Shown in pieces: positions 41,691-51,455 of a stretch of 64,000 nucleotides of DNA. Numbering within the stretch: position 1 is the stretch's first letter; each line of letters begins with the position of its first letter. The DNA is taken from positions 1 through 64,000 of the forward strand of contig CAIZMB010000072.1 in assembly GCA_903933935.1 (NCBI GenBank), written 5' to 3'. A model generated the notes under the pieces. The model saw nothing but the letters and a program-made list of their open reading frames with translations, did no database searches and had not been told where the DNA came from. The stretch is from an uncultured Cytophagaceae bacterium (GTDB lineage Bacteria > Bacteroidota > Bacteroidia > Cytophagales > Spirosomataceae). A program made the position numbers and the translations under genes.

Positions 41691-42949
41691 ACTCCATTAA
41701 AAGTCGAGTAAATTTTTCTGGCAAACTAATATTTACCCATCCATTATGGTCCATGATAGCGGCTTTTGGCTGTTATTTTTGCGTATATGGATTTAGAAAA
41801 CCTTTTACAGCGGGTTTATACACAGACCAATTTTGGATAGGAATTCCATGGAAATCAATTTTGATATCTTCTCAGATTGCCGGTTACATGTTATCCAAAT
41901 GGTGTGGAATATTCATCGTGTCAGGGATTTCGTGGGAAAAGAGGACGCGTGCTATTTTGATTAGTATTCTCATAGCAGAGCTTGCCTTGGTAGGATTTGG
42001 CCTAGTTCCAAGGCCTTACGGCATTGTTTTTTTAGTAATCAATGGGTTGCCATTGGGTATGATTTTTGGCTACATTCAAGGCTTTTTGGAGGGCAAGAAA
42101 AATACCGAATTATTTATTGCGGCACTGGGAAGTAGCTTTATCTTAGCGGATGGCGTTTCTAAATCTGTAGGCACCTGGCTATTAAATATCTCCATCGCTG
42201 AACATTGGATGCCTTCGTTGGCAGGCTTGATTTATACTTTGCCTTTCGTGTTTTTTGTATGGATGTTGACAAAAATTCCTAGGCCCACCGAGCAAGACAA
42301 GGAAGACCGAGCAGAAAGGTCAGCCATGACTCAGAAAGATCGCATCGCACTAGTTAAAGAGTTGTGGCCTGGAATTCTAAGCATTAGCTTATTGTATCTA
42401 TTTGCTTCGCTTTTAAGAGGAGTTCGCTCTGATTTTGCCCCGGAAATATGGAAATATTTAGGTTTTGTAGGCGAGGCATCCATCTATGCACAAACGGAAA
42501 TTTGGGTTACGGTAGGAATATTAGTCATCAACGGTAGCCTGGTATTAATCAAGAAAAACTACATCGCCTTTTTTATTAGTTTGTCAGCCATAGCGACAGG
42601 CTATCTATTTTTGCTGATCGCAGGATTATGGGGAGTAAATCACTTAAATCCATTTTGGCTAATTGTATTAACAGGATTTGGTATCTATTTGCCTTATTTA
42701 ACGATAACCACTTCCGTTTTTGAGCGGATGATTGCCATCACTAGGCACAAGGCAAACATCGGCTTTTTAATGTATATCGTGGACTCTATCGGATACTTGG
42801 GCTACAACGTGTTATTAATTATCACAGGTTTCATATTACCCAATTTAAATCTTCCGTCCCTATTCTTCACTTGGATTGTGATACTGGGAATTGCAGGTCT
42901 TATGATCAGTAGCTTATCGAGCCTTTATTTTTACAGAAGATTGAAATAA
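41687..42949 (+). CDS. MFS-type transporter (DUF5690-like)
   Basis: 420 aa, 12 TM-like; 'FGCYFCVYGFRKPFTAGLY' and 'GRxPLGMIFGYIQGFLEGKKNTE'-like segments; overlaps the HD gene stop. Confidence 0.8.
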   Translation: MNSIKSRVNFSGKLIFTHPLWSMIAAFGCYFCVYGFRKPFTAGLYTDQFWIGIPWKSILISSQIAGYMLSKWCGIFIVSGISWEKRTRAILISILIAELALVGFGLVPRPYGIVFLVINGLPLGMIFGYIQGFLEGKKNTELFIAALGSSFILADGVSKSVGTWLLNISIAEHWMPSLAGLIYTLPFVFFVWMLTKIPRPTEQDKEDRAERSAMTQKDRIALVKELWPGILSISLLYLFASLLRGVRSDFAPEIWKYLGFVGEASIYAQTEIWVTVGILVINGSLVLIKKNYIAFFISLSAIATGYLFLLIAGLWGVNHLNPFWLIVLTGFGIYLPYLTITTSVFERMIAITRHKANIGFLMYIVDSIGYLGYNVLLIITGFILPNLNLPSLFFTWIVILGIAGLMISSLSSLYFYRRLK

Positions 42950-43134
42950 TATTAGTCTCTATTGCTTAGAATGTAATTTATAGGGATGAAATATTTCAAG
43001 CAAAAGTCGAACAAATTAAAAGAGAATCTAATTCATCATGATTTGAATCAATTCATACAAATAGAGTAGCCAATAAAAACAAGTAATGCCGAGAGGAAAC
43101 CCCGCGGCATTAACTTTAATACACCAATATAAAA

Positions 43135-43686
43135 TTAATTGAGACCAATGGTAGACACCCAAGATCTCTTTTTCTTATCATAAATGAGTGATGCGTCAGG
43201 CCACTCAACATAATGTTTCATTTTCAAATATTCTGTAATATTGTCTTGCTTGACTAATGCATTAAATAAAAAGCCTCCACGCTGTTTGACCGTTTCTTCA
43301 TCAAAATGTGGGGTATTCGCCACCTCCTCAAACTGTTCTATTTCTAGTGTATTGGGCTTTAGTGTAAAAGTCCCTAAAACACCCCTTCTCAAATCTTTGC
43401 GTCCTGCGACGGGCCTACTGAGGAAATAAGTATACGTTCCAGAACTATCTTTTGAGAGATTGATCAACTGAAACTCGGGTAAACGTTTTACATATTCAGA
43501 CCTAAATCGAGCTTGAAACTTGGTTGAATCTGATGCATAAGCAGGCTTTTCGCTTATAATACTGATGATGTTAGTTACCAAGGTATCTTGTTCAGGCTTA
43601 GAAAAATAAAATGCAGCTTCATCTTTGGAATGACAGCTAGCTAAAAAAAATAATCCACAAAACAGGAGGGATTTAAGTTTATTCAT
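43135..43686 (-). CDS. Hypothetical lipoprotein
   Basis: 183 aa; lipobox 'LFFLASCHSKDE'. Confidence 0.65.
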   Translation of the reverse strand: MNKLKSLLFCGLFFLASCHSKDEAAFYFSKPEQDTLVTNIISIISEKPAYASDSTKFQARFRSEYVKRLPEFQLINLSKDSSGTYTYFLSRPVAGRKDLRRGVLGTFTLKPNTLEIEQFEEVANTPHFDEETVKQRGGFLFNALVKQDNITEYLKMKHYVEWPDASLIYDKKKRSWVSTIGLN

Positions 43687-43694
43687 TGGTGTAC

Positions 43695-43730
43695 TAAAAA
43701 AAGGTCGCCACCTATCATTAGGCAGCGACC
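43695..43730 (-). terminator. Intrinsic terminator after the beta-helix lipoprotein gene
   Basis: GGTCGCCACCTA-tcat-TAGGCAGCGACC imperfect stem followed on the minus strand by T6. Confidence 0.75.
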
Positions 43731-43745
43731 AAGGAAATAAATTTT

Positions 43746-45515
43746 TTACTTAATGTAAACAATCGAATTAGGATTGAATTCTGACCAACCAGCTGTCCAA
43801 TCAGAATCTTTGAATGCACCAACAAAATCAGTTGCTGTAGTACCCGCTAACGTAGGCAATGCAGTACCGATTAAAGACTCAGATGCACCTGCTGTCAATG
43901 TTAACGTAGGACGAGCTGACCAAAGCGCAGAAGAAATACCTGTATTTGCAGTCGAAGTCAAGGTTTTGTTTCCTGCTATCGCTGCAAACCATGCCGATGC
44001 AGAAACAGTACCAATTTCAATCGGACGTGTAGCTACTGTTCCAGCAGAACCCGTACGAGCAATTTGCTCCTCATTAACTACCGGTACTCCAAATCCATAA
44101 AGACCTGAGTTCAGTGAAGTAAATCCAGTTGTTCCCCAGCCCGTTGTACCAGCGATAACAACATTCTTAACAATTAGTTCTCCATTAGCCGCATTTGTCT
44201 TTGCAGCACCACGCTGACTGTCGATGTATAATCCTGCTGGATAACCTGTGATAAATGTATTGTAAATTTTCACTTTAGCATTACGACGCAATTGAGCTCC
44301 ATTTTGGAAGTTGGCATCTAAGTAATCAGACGATTTTCCTTTGGCACCTATGATAGAGAAGTTAGCAAGTGTTGCCGATGTAAATGGAGCAAGATTTGAC
44401 CCAGCTGCATCATTATCAATTTCAAAACCATTTGATCCTGAAACGTCAGCCAAATTACCATCACGGTAACCTAAACCAAACTGAACTGTACCTGAGTAGC
44501 CATTGTCCATGTCGAAATCATCATCCGTTCCTTTATAAGCAACTAAATACTTACAATTTACAGTACCACCAAACCACTCAAATGAATCATCCAATCCAAA
44601 AGAAGCCATGATGTATTCAATCTTCGTTCCTGAACCTACTGAACCCATCGTTAATGAGTTAATCTCTTGATTTGGATTCAATGGAATACCAGCATACTCT
44701 ATACGAACATATTTTAATGAACCTGAATTATCATCAGCTACAGTACCACCGTGGAATCCTTTGTAACCACCTTCTAATTCTGCCACACCTGTTAAGTTGT
44801 TTGGAGCTTTTCCACAAATTACAACACCACCCCAATCACCTGGAGAACGTGAACCAATACCTTCAGCAGAAGTAAAGATAATCGGCTCAGAAGCAGTACC
44901 TTCAGCGATCAATTTAGATTCGCGTTGAACGATTAAGGTTCCTTTTGTAGCCTTATCGCCAATGATAATCGTACCTGCTTGAATGGTTAATTGGCCTTTT
45001 TTTGTTATTGTTCCAGAAACAGCTTCTTCTCCTACACGCACATAACCTTTCAAACGATAAATCTTATCTTTTGTCCAAGTCACATTTCCTTCGATTACAC
45101 CTTGTACGTCAATAATCGTCTTTGGAGGTACAACTGAAACAGTAACAGGAATAGCAACTAAAGAAGAAACTTGATTCTTAACATCAGTAACTTGAACTGT
45201 AAAGTTAACTGTAGCACCTGCACTACCTTCAACAACATAATCCTTCGAATATTCAGCGGTTTTTTCACCAGCCATAATTTTCGAATCAAATGGAGCACCA
45301 TTCTTTAAAACAGTAATCGACTTAATACCCGCTGGTGCATTAATAGAAGCCTTTACCGTAACTGTAGCACCTGGAATACCCGCAAGTGTACCTGACGTAG
45401 AGATTGTTGGCACAGGGAAAACTTCTTCTTCCTTCGTGCAACCCGCTAATGTTACTACCGCGATAGTTAACATTGCTAAAACTTTGAACATGTTTGTTTG
45501 TAAGCGTTTCATCAC
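43746..45515 (-). CDS. Secreted lipoprotein with right-handed beta-helix-like repeats
   Basis: 589 aa; lipobox 'VVTLAGCTKEEE'; repeated 'GTLIVQRESKLIAEGTASEPIIFTSAEG...GDWGGVVICGKAP' parallel beta-helix-like pattern. Confidence 0.75.
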   Translation of the reverse strand: MMKRLQTNMFKVLAMLTIAVVTLAGCTKEEEVFPVPTISTSGTLAGIPGATVTVKASINAPAGIKSITVLKNGAPFDSKIMAGEKTAEYSKDYVVEGSAGATVNFTVQVTDVKNQVSSLVAIPVTVSVVPPKTIIDVQGVIEGNVTWTKDKIYRLKGYVRVGEEAVSGTITKKGQLTIQAGTIIIGDKATKGTLIVQRESKLIAEGTASEPIIFTSAEGIGSRSPGDWGGVVICGKAPNNLTGVAELEGGYKGFHGGTVADDNSGSLKYVRIEYAGIPLNPNQEINSLTMGSVGSGTKIEYIMASFGLDDSFEWFGGTVNCKYLVAYKGTDDDFDMDNGYSGTVQFGLGYRDGNLADVSGSNGFEIDNDAAGSNLAPFTSATLANFSIIGAKGKSSDYLDANFQNGAQLRRNAKVKIYNTFITGYPAGLYIDSQRGAAKTNAANGELIVKNVVIAGTTGWGTTGFTSLNSGLYGFGVPVVNEEQIARTGSAGTVATRPIEIGTVSASAWFAAIAGNKTLTSTANTGISSALWSARPTLTLTAGASESLIGTALPTLAGTTATDFVGAFKDSDWTAGWSEFNPNSIVYIK

Positions 45516-45542
45516 TTTTTTTTTAAAATTTAAATTGAAAAA

Positions 45543-48362
45543 TTAATTAAATGGAGAAATAATAAGTCCTAATGAAGCTACACGACCCGGTGCATAACTT
45601 TGAATAATTTGATCTTGATTACGATCAAAATTTTGATCTTGGTTACCATCTTGTAGAATGATATTCCCTTGATTTAAAATATCGCTAATGCCGCCCTTAA
45701 TCATAATGGCTTTCGTCAACTGCTTTGAAAAGTTAAAATCAATTACATTTCTAGGAATCTCATACCAATCAGGATAAGGAGCGCCAAAGTTATTTCCTAC
45801 GGCAAAAATCCGCTTCCCAATCACATTGTAGTTCAGGTTAATTTGTAAGCCGCGTTGTGTGTCATTGTAATTAATACCTGCATTTATAATGTAAGGCGAC
45901 TGCCCTTGTAAAGGCCGATTATCTGACTGATCGGATGCCAATTTTTCGTCCAATTTTACACGGCTGAAAATATAGGTTCCATTAAAAACCAGACTTGTTC
46001 GACCCAATAACGAATTAGGTGAAGATGGATTTAAATTCTTACGAAATTCAGCTTCTAAACCTGTTGAAAATGCTGATTGCGCATTCGAGAAATTCAAAAT
46101 AGGATTGGCCCCTGAGGCAAAAATAACCTCAATTGGATTAGTGAAATCTTTGTAAAATGCGGCTATGCTAATCAACTCAGAAGGCGTAGGGTAAAATTCA
46201 TACCGAAAATCAAAATTCTGAATATTCGCATTTTTCAACAAAGGATTACCTGACACAGTCCGGTTATTCACAAAATCATAAAAAGAGAATGGAGCTAATT
46301 CACGGAATTCAGGACGATTTAAGGTCTTTCCGTAAGCCAAACGCAACAGTGATTTTTCCGTGAAATTATAAGTCAAATTCATGGATGGCAATAAATCCAA
46401 ACGTGTGTTGTCGTAATTAATTAGCTTGCCAACCAAATCAGCTGAATTCAGTTTTTGGCTATTCTGCTCTGCCCGAACACCGGCAATGACATTAAACTTT
46501 TTCCCAAGTGCGTAATTAACGGATAAATATCCTGCCAATAAGGTATTACTCGCATCATAGGAATCATTCGGATTCGTTTGCTCATCTAGACGAATACCTG
46601 TTCTTGTATTAAAATTTTGAGCGGCCAATAATTGGTCAATAGGCAATGTCGTTTGGAAAGATGGCGTGGACTTCACATAACCAATATTTCGTGCACCAAA
46701 ATCACGAACCTTATCTTCGTAAAATAACCCTGCTTTTAATTCAAGTTCTTTTGAATCTTGTAAATCAATTTTCTTCACAGCATTAAATGCAGCTGTGTAA
46801 GATGATTCATCCATATTTATATAGGTCCTACCAAGAACAGTCGTTTGGGCAGCACCATTGGGTATAAATAAACTAGATGAACTTCCATCTACATTATAGC
46901 GAAAACGCTTGTAATCGGGTTGGTCGCGATATGCAGAATTATATCCCGCCATCCAATCAATTTTCAGACTACCTGATTGTAAATCATGGCGTCCGGTCAA
47001 TTGACCCGTGTAAATTCCACGATATACTTGATCAAATGAACGAATATCCCAATTGGAACCATTCTCAAACCCATCACGCTGAATGTATTGGGTATTAGCT
47101 AATTGATTAAATAAATTCTTAAATTCAATCACTGATCCCCCAGTGAAACGAGCAGACCAGTTGGTAGAAACACCCAAACGCAACGCATTTGTATATTGAT
47201 TATCCACAAAATTAAAAACGGCATCGGGCTCGCCAGTAAAATTAGGGCCAATGTTACTATACCCCCAGTCATTCCGAGCCATTTCAAAAGTTGAGCGCGT
47301 ATTTGAGTAATTGATGGCTGTTACATTTCCGAATTGGGTCGACCCCAAATCAAATTTGAATCCTCCTGAAAGCGAGGCACGCATATCGGGCATTGCATTA
47401 GACTCTACTGGAGTCCAATTATTTTTCAATGATGCTCCTATAGCATCTAAACCCGCAGGTCCTGAATTAAGAAGTGCAGCACGACTAGCTGGAAAAGATT
47501 TAGGTAAATCAAAATAGCCTTGATCGAATCCAGTCCAAGCAAGATTACTATTTTTTGTCGCAAAAAATTGTGCTCCTGTAGTTCCTTCTCGATAAGCACT
47601 TGAAATATCTAATGTTAAAAAGTTATTCTCCGGAATTGATTTAGTAAAAATTTTGACCACCCCACCAGCAAACTCACCAGGAATCTCCGCGGAAGGCGAT
47701 TTGAAAACCAAAATACGATCGATCTGACCTGCAGGAATGATATCAAAAGAAAAAGAACGCACGTCAGTCTCCATCGAAGGAGCAAACGCATTATTTAATT
47801 GAACCGTGTTATACCGCTCATTCAAACCGCGGATATTAATAAAACGCTCACCAAAAATGGTAACACCAGGAACACGCTTCACAACTTCAGCAGCCGTACG
47901 GTCCAAAGTCTTCGTAATCTGTGCGGCTGAAATTCCACTCACGACTAATTGAGCTGCCTTAATTTCCGTAATAACAGATACCTCAGTATTCGTTAAACGC
48001 TGAGCAACCACTTTTACCTCTGCTAAAGTAGAAGATTCCTCTGCTATCGTTAAATTCAAGTCAGTCACTTGGTCAGCCTCAACTTTAACATTTTCATAAA
48101 TTTTAGATTGATATCCTACAAAGGAGATCTTTAGTGAATAGGTGCCAACGGCCAATTTTCCAAAAGTGAAAAAACCATTAATGTCTGTGGCGGCTCCTTT
48201 AGTACTTCCTTGAATTAGAACGGTCGCTCCAATGATGTCTTCCTTGGACTTTACATCTTTAATTGTTCCTCTGATAACCCCTGTTTGTTGCGCAAGAGTC
48301 GTGATTGAAAGAAACAAGAATGTGATTAAATAAAAATAGGTGCGCTGCATAATGAAAGTCAT
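45543..48362 (-). CDS. TonB-dependent outer membrane receptor with carboxypeptidase regulatory-like domain
   Basis: 939 aa; 'GVIRGTIKDVKSKEDIIGATVLIQGSTKGAATDINGFFTF', plug 'RVPGVTIFGERFINIRGLNERYNTVQLNNAFAPS', beta-barrel end. Confidence 0.93.
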   Translation of the reverse strand: MTFIMQRTYFYLITFLFLSITTLAQQTGVIRGTIKDVKSKEDIIGATVLIQGSTKGAATDINGFFTFGKLAVGTYSLKISFVGYQSKIYENVKVEADQVTDLNLTIAEESSTLAEVKVVAQRLTNTEVSVITEIKAAQLVVSGISAAQITKTLDRTAAEVVKRVPGVTIFGERFINIRGLNERYNTVQLNNAFAPSMETDVRSFSFDIIPAGQIDRILVFKSPSAEIPGEFAGGVVKIFTKSIPENNFLTLDISSAYREGTTGAQFFATKNSNLAWTGFDQGYFDLPKSFPASRAALLNSGPAGLDAIGASLKNNWTPVESNAMPDMRASLSGGFKFDLGSTQFGNVTAINYSNTRSTFEMARNDWGYSNIGPNFTGEPDAVFNFVDNQYTNALRLGVSTNWSARFTGGSVIEFKNLFNQLANTQYIQRDGFENGSNWDIRSFDQVYRGIYTGQLTGRHDLQSGSLKIDWMAGYNSAYRDQPDYKRFRYNVDGSSSSLFIPNGAAQTTVLGRTYINMDESSYTAAFNAVKKIDLQDSKELELKAGLFYEDKVRDFGARNIGYVKSTPSFQTTLPIDQLLAAQNFNTRTGIRLDEQTNPNDSYDASNTLLAGYLSVNYALGKKFNVIAGVRAEQNSQKLNSADLVGKLINYDNTRLDLLPSMNLTYNFTEKSLLRLAYGKTLNRPEFRELAPFSFYDFVNNRTVSGNPLLKNANIQNFDFRYEFYPTPSELISIAAFYKDFTNPIEVIFASGANPILNFSNAQSAFSTGLEAEFRKNLNPSSPNSLLGRTSLVFNGTYIFSRVKLDEKLASDQSDNRPLQGQSPYIINAGINYNDTQRGLQINLNYNVIGKRIFAVGNNFGAPYPDWYEIPRNVIDFNFSKQLTKAIMIKGGISDILNQGNIILQDGNQDQNFDRNQDQIIQSYAPGRVASLGLIISPFN

Positions 48363-48463
48363 ATTGTATGGTTAATTGGTGTATTGTTTCAATAATGTTT
48401 ACTTTTTAGTCCACCAAAATTAACTCAATGAAATCCCTTACTCATTACGATACCGTTAGTGGA

Positions 48464-48482
48464 CTATTAAGAAATTGTTAAA
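48464..48482 (-). promoter_or_regulatory. Pho-box-like direct repeat TTTAACAATTTCTTAATAG
   Basis: 11-bp-period TTAACA/TTAATA repeat oriented toward the TonB receptor gene. Confidence 0.4.
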
Positions 48483-48496
48483 AAAGTTTAGATTTA

Positions 48497-48515
48497 TTAA
48501 CAATTCCTTAACATC
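48497..48515 (+). promoter_or_regulatory. Pho-box-like direct repeat TTAACAATTCCTTAACATC
   Basis: 11-bp-period repeat; shares the exact 15-mer TTAACAATTCCTTAA with 59869-59883. Confidence 0.4.
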
Positions 48516-48730
48516 ATTTTTCCTGTCAATTTTCACCACCATGATTGCAATTATTTTTCCTTTGAATTATAGGCAAATTTTGTACAATTCAAAGAAATAT
48601 AATTTTTTAAAGAAGAACTTTCTTGGATAATTTAAATTTTATGCGGAATTAATTGGTAGATAATTTGAGAACACTAGTTTTGACTCAAGAAAACGGAAAT
48701 AATTCCGCCTAATTTTATAAAAATACGTTT

Positions 48731-49087
48731 ATGAGAAATTTCATTAACAAAAAATCCATCGCAGTTTTTATGTTCGTTGCTGTCATGTCTGTCTCCGCTG
48801 CAGCTAATGCATCAGAATTAATCTCGCCGGTCAACATCGAACAAGTGGGTAAAATGAAATTTCTTGTTCGTTCTGAACCGAAGTCATCTTTAATTGTCAT
48901 TATCTATGATCAAGAAAATAATATTCTTTTCAACGAAGTAATTTCAACGCAAAAATTATTCAGCTTTTCTGATCTTTCTGACGGAAAATATCGGATGGAC
49001 ATCCTTAATTCACGTAAGAAATTAATTCAATCAAAATCGTTTAATATCCAAACTGAAGTGAAACGCGACTTAGTTGCGATACAATAA
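48731..49087 (+). CDS. Hypothetical small secreted protein
   Basis: 118 aa; signal peptide 'IAVFMFVAVMSVSAAANASE'. Confidence 0.7.
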   Translation: MRNFINKKSIAVFMFVAVMSVSAAANASELISPVNIEQVGKMKFLVRSEPKSSLIVIIYDQENNILFNEVISTQKLFSFSDLSDGKYRMDILNSRKKLIQSKSFNIQTEVKRDLVAIQ

Positions 49088-49107
49088 TATTTATAAAAAT
49101 TAAGGTT

Positions 49108-49136
49108 AAAAAGGCGCAGAGATTCTGCGCCTTTTT
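49108..49136 (+). terminator. Intrinsic terminator
   Basis: AAAAAGGCGCAGA-gat-TCTGCGCCTTTTT directly after the 48731-49087 gene. Confidence 0.9.
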
Positions 49137-49178
49137 CCGTATTTTCGTAGCCCAATTACACGCAATAAAAAAGAAAAT

Positions 49179-51455
49179 ATGGATTTTTTGGATGGCTTAA
49201 ATGAGCCCCAACGACAAGCTGTTGAGTACATAGAAGGACCCCTAATGATTATTGCCGGCGCAGGATCTGGCAAAACAAGAGTGCTCACCTATCGGACCGC
49301 TTACTTAATCCAAAAAGGGGTTGATCCATTTTCTATTTTGCTCCTAACTTTCACCAATAAAGCGGCTGGGGAAATGCGCCACCGAATCGAAACGGTCATC
49401 GGCGGCCAAGCAAAAAACATTTGGATGGGAACGTTTCACTCCATCTTTGCTAAAATATTACGTTTCGAAGGAGAGAAATTAGGCTATAGTTCCAACTTCT
49501 CCATTTATGACACCGATGACTCAAAATCCCTGATTCGGGCATTGGTCAAAGAGCAAAACTTAGACGATAAAGTTTATAAGGTCAACCTAGTTTTAAATCG
49601 AATATCCAACGCAAAAAATCGACTCATAAGTCCCGAGCAATACCTAACCTCCTCCATCGTAGAACAGGAAGATCGCTATGCGAAAATTCCCATGATGGGA
49701 CAATTATATAAATCCTATTGTTTGCGCTGCTTTCAAGCAAATGCCATGGATTTCGATGACCTATTATACCAAACCAATATACTTTTCAGAGATCATTTAG
49801 ATGTCTTGAACAAGTACCAACATAAATTTAAACATGTGATGGTGGATGAGTTTCAAGACACCAACGTTTCCCAATATTTAATCACCAAAAAACTAGCCGC
49901 CGTCAATCGAAACATATGCGTAGTAGGCGACGATGCGCAAAGTATTTACGCATTTCGTGGAGCCGACATCCAAAATATTCTCAATTTTGAACGCGATTAT
50001 TCCGATTTGAAAACCATCAAGCTGGAAGAAAATTATCGGTCTACCAAAGCGATTGTGGCCGTTGCCAATTCCATCATTGCCCGAAATAAAAGCCAACTAA
50101 AAAAGGATGTGTTTACCTCCAATGAAGAAGGGGATCAAATAGAAATCATTCGGGCAGGATCTGATAATGACGAGGGAAGAATTATTGCATCGACCATTTT
50201 TGAGACACGGCAAAAGGATGGACTAAAATGGTCAGACTTCGCTATTTTATATCGTACGAATGCACAATCACGTTCCTTTGAAGAATCTCTCCGTCGATTA
50301 AATATCAATTATAGAATTATTGGAGGCCTATCTTTTTACCAAAGAAAAGAAATCAAGGACGTCTTGGCTTACCTACGTTTTGTCGTGAATCAAAATGATG
50401 AAGAAGCCTTTAAACGAATCATCAACCACCCCAAAAGAGGTATCGGCGATACAACGATCGCAAAAATATCAGTCACGGCAGCCGAACATAAAGTTTCTGT
50501 TTGGGAAGTAGTAAGCAACATCAATCAATACCAAGGAGCTAGAGGAGGCGCATGCATCGAAAATTTTGCTGACCTCATAAAATCCTTTAAAATAATGGTG
50601 GAAGTCGAGCAAAAAGATGCCTATGAAGTAGCATCCCATGTGGCCAAAGCCTCAGGTTTAGTTCGTGAATTGTATGAGGATAAAACGGTAGAAGGACTTG
50701 CCCGCTATCAAAACGTCCAAGAACTCCTCAATGCCATCAAGCAATTTGTTGACTCTGAGGAAAATGAGGACAAATCCCTCAGTACTTTCTTGCAGTCTGT
50801 GTCTCTTTTGACGAATGCAGATACCAATGAAGATCCCAATGATCGCGATAAAGTAACCCTCATGACGGTGCACTCCGCCAAGGGTCTTGAATTCAAAAAT
50901 GTCTTTTTAGTTGGCCTAGAGGAGGATTTATTCCCTAGCCAAATGATGTTACAGAGTCAAGCAGACCTGGAAGAAGAACGAAGGTTGTTTTATGTGGCCA
51001 TCACCCGAGCAGAAAAGAAATTGATGATTTCGTATGCTGAATCGAGGTATCAGTTTGGCCGATTAAAAAGTTGTGAGCCCAGTAGATTCTTAGATGAATT
51101 AGATTCTACATACTTAAAGATGGCCAAGACCCCAGGCAAAAAAGAGGTCAGCTCCTTTAGGCCTGTTCAAAAAACAGGTTTTGTTGAAAAGTCAACGTCA
51201 CCTTCCGCAGCGCAACTCATTCAAAAACCCCAACAAAATACCAATTACCAACATGTCCCTTCTGCGGATTTTAAACAAACGGATGCCATGCAGTTGACAG
51301 AAGGCCAACGAGTGGAACATCAAAAATTTGGTTTTGGGATGATTATAAAACTAGAAATTAATGGGGCAGAGAGAAAAGCGCATATCCTATTCGAAAAAGG
51401 AATAGGTGAAAAAGTCTTGCTATTGAGCTTTGCGAAGTTGATGGTTATCGAATAA
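49179..51455 (+). CDS. UvrD/PcrA-family ATP-dependent DNA helicase
   Basis: 758 aa; 'LNEPQRQAVEYIEGPLMIIAGAGSGKTRVLTYR', 'VDEFQDTN', 'VVGDDAQSIYAFRGAD', 'LMTVHSAKGLEFKNVFLVGLEE', 'FYVAITRAEKKL'. Confidence 0.97.
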   Translation: MDFLDGLNEPQRQAVEYIEGPLMIIAGAGSGKTRVLTYRTAYLIQKGVDPFSILLLTFTNKAAGEMRHRIETVIGGQAKNIWMGTFHSIFAKILRFEGEKLGYSSNFSIYDTDDSKSLIRALVKEQNLDDKVYKVNLVLNRISNAKNRLISPEQYLTSSIVEQEDRYAKIPMMGQLYKSYCLRCFQANAMDFDDLLYQTNILFRDHLDVLNKYQHKFKHVMVDEFQDTNVSQYLITKKLAAVNRNICVVGDDAQSIYAFRGADIQNILNFERDYSDLKTIKLEENYRSTKAIVAVANSIIARNKSQLKKDVFTSNEEGDQIEIIRAGSDNDEGRIIASTIFETRQKDGLKWSDFAILYRTNAQSRSFEESLRRLNINYRIIGGLSFYQRKEIKDVLAYLRFVVNQNDEEAFKRIINHPKRGIGDTTIAKISVTAAEHKVSVWEVVSNINQYQGARGGACIENFADLIKSFKIMVEVEQKDAYEVASHVAKASGLVRELYEDKTVEGLARYQNVQELLNAIKQFVDSEENEDKSLSTFLQSVSLLTNADTNEDPNDRDKVTLMTVHSAKGLEFKNVFLVGLEEDLFPSQMMLQSQADLEEERRLFYVAITRAEKKLMISYAESRYQFGRLKSCEPSRFLDELDSTYLKMAKTPGKKEVSSFRPVQKTGFVEKSTSPSAAQLIQKPQQNTNYQHVPSADFKQTDAMQLTEGQRVEHQKFGFGMIIKLEINGAERKAHILFEKGIGEKVLLLSFAKLMVIE

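Noticed and set aside
44384-44875. Plus-strand ORFs rich in His/Gln opposite the beta-helix lipoprotein
   Set aside because: Shadow ORFs generated by repetitive codons on the minus strand.
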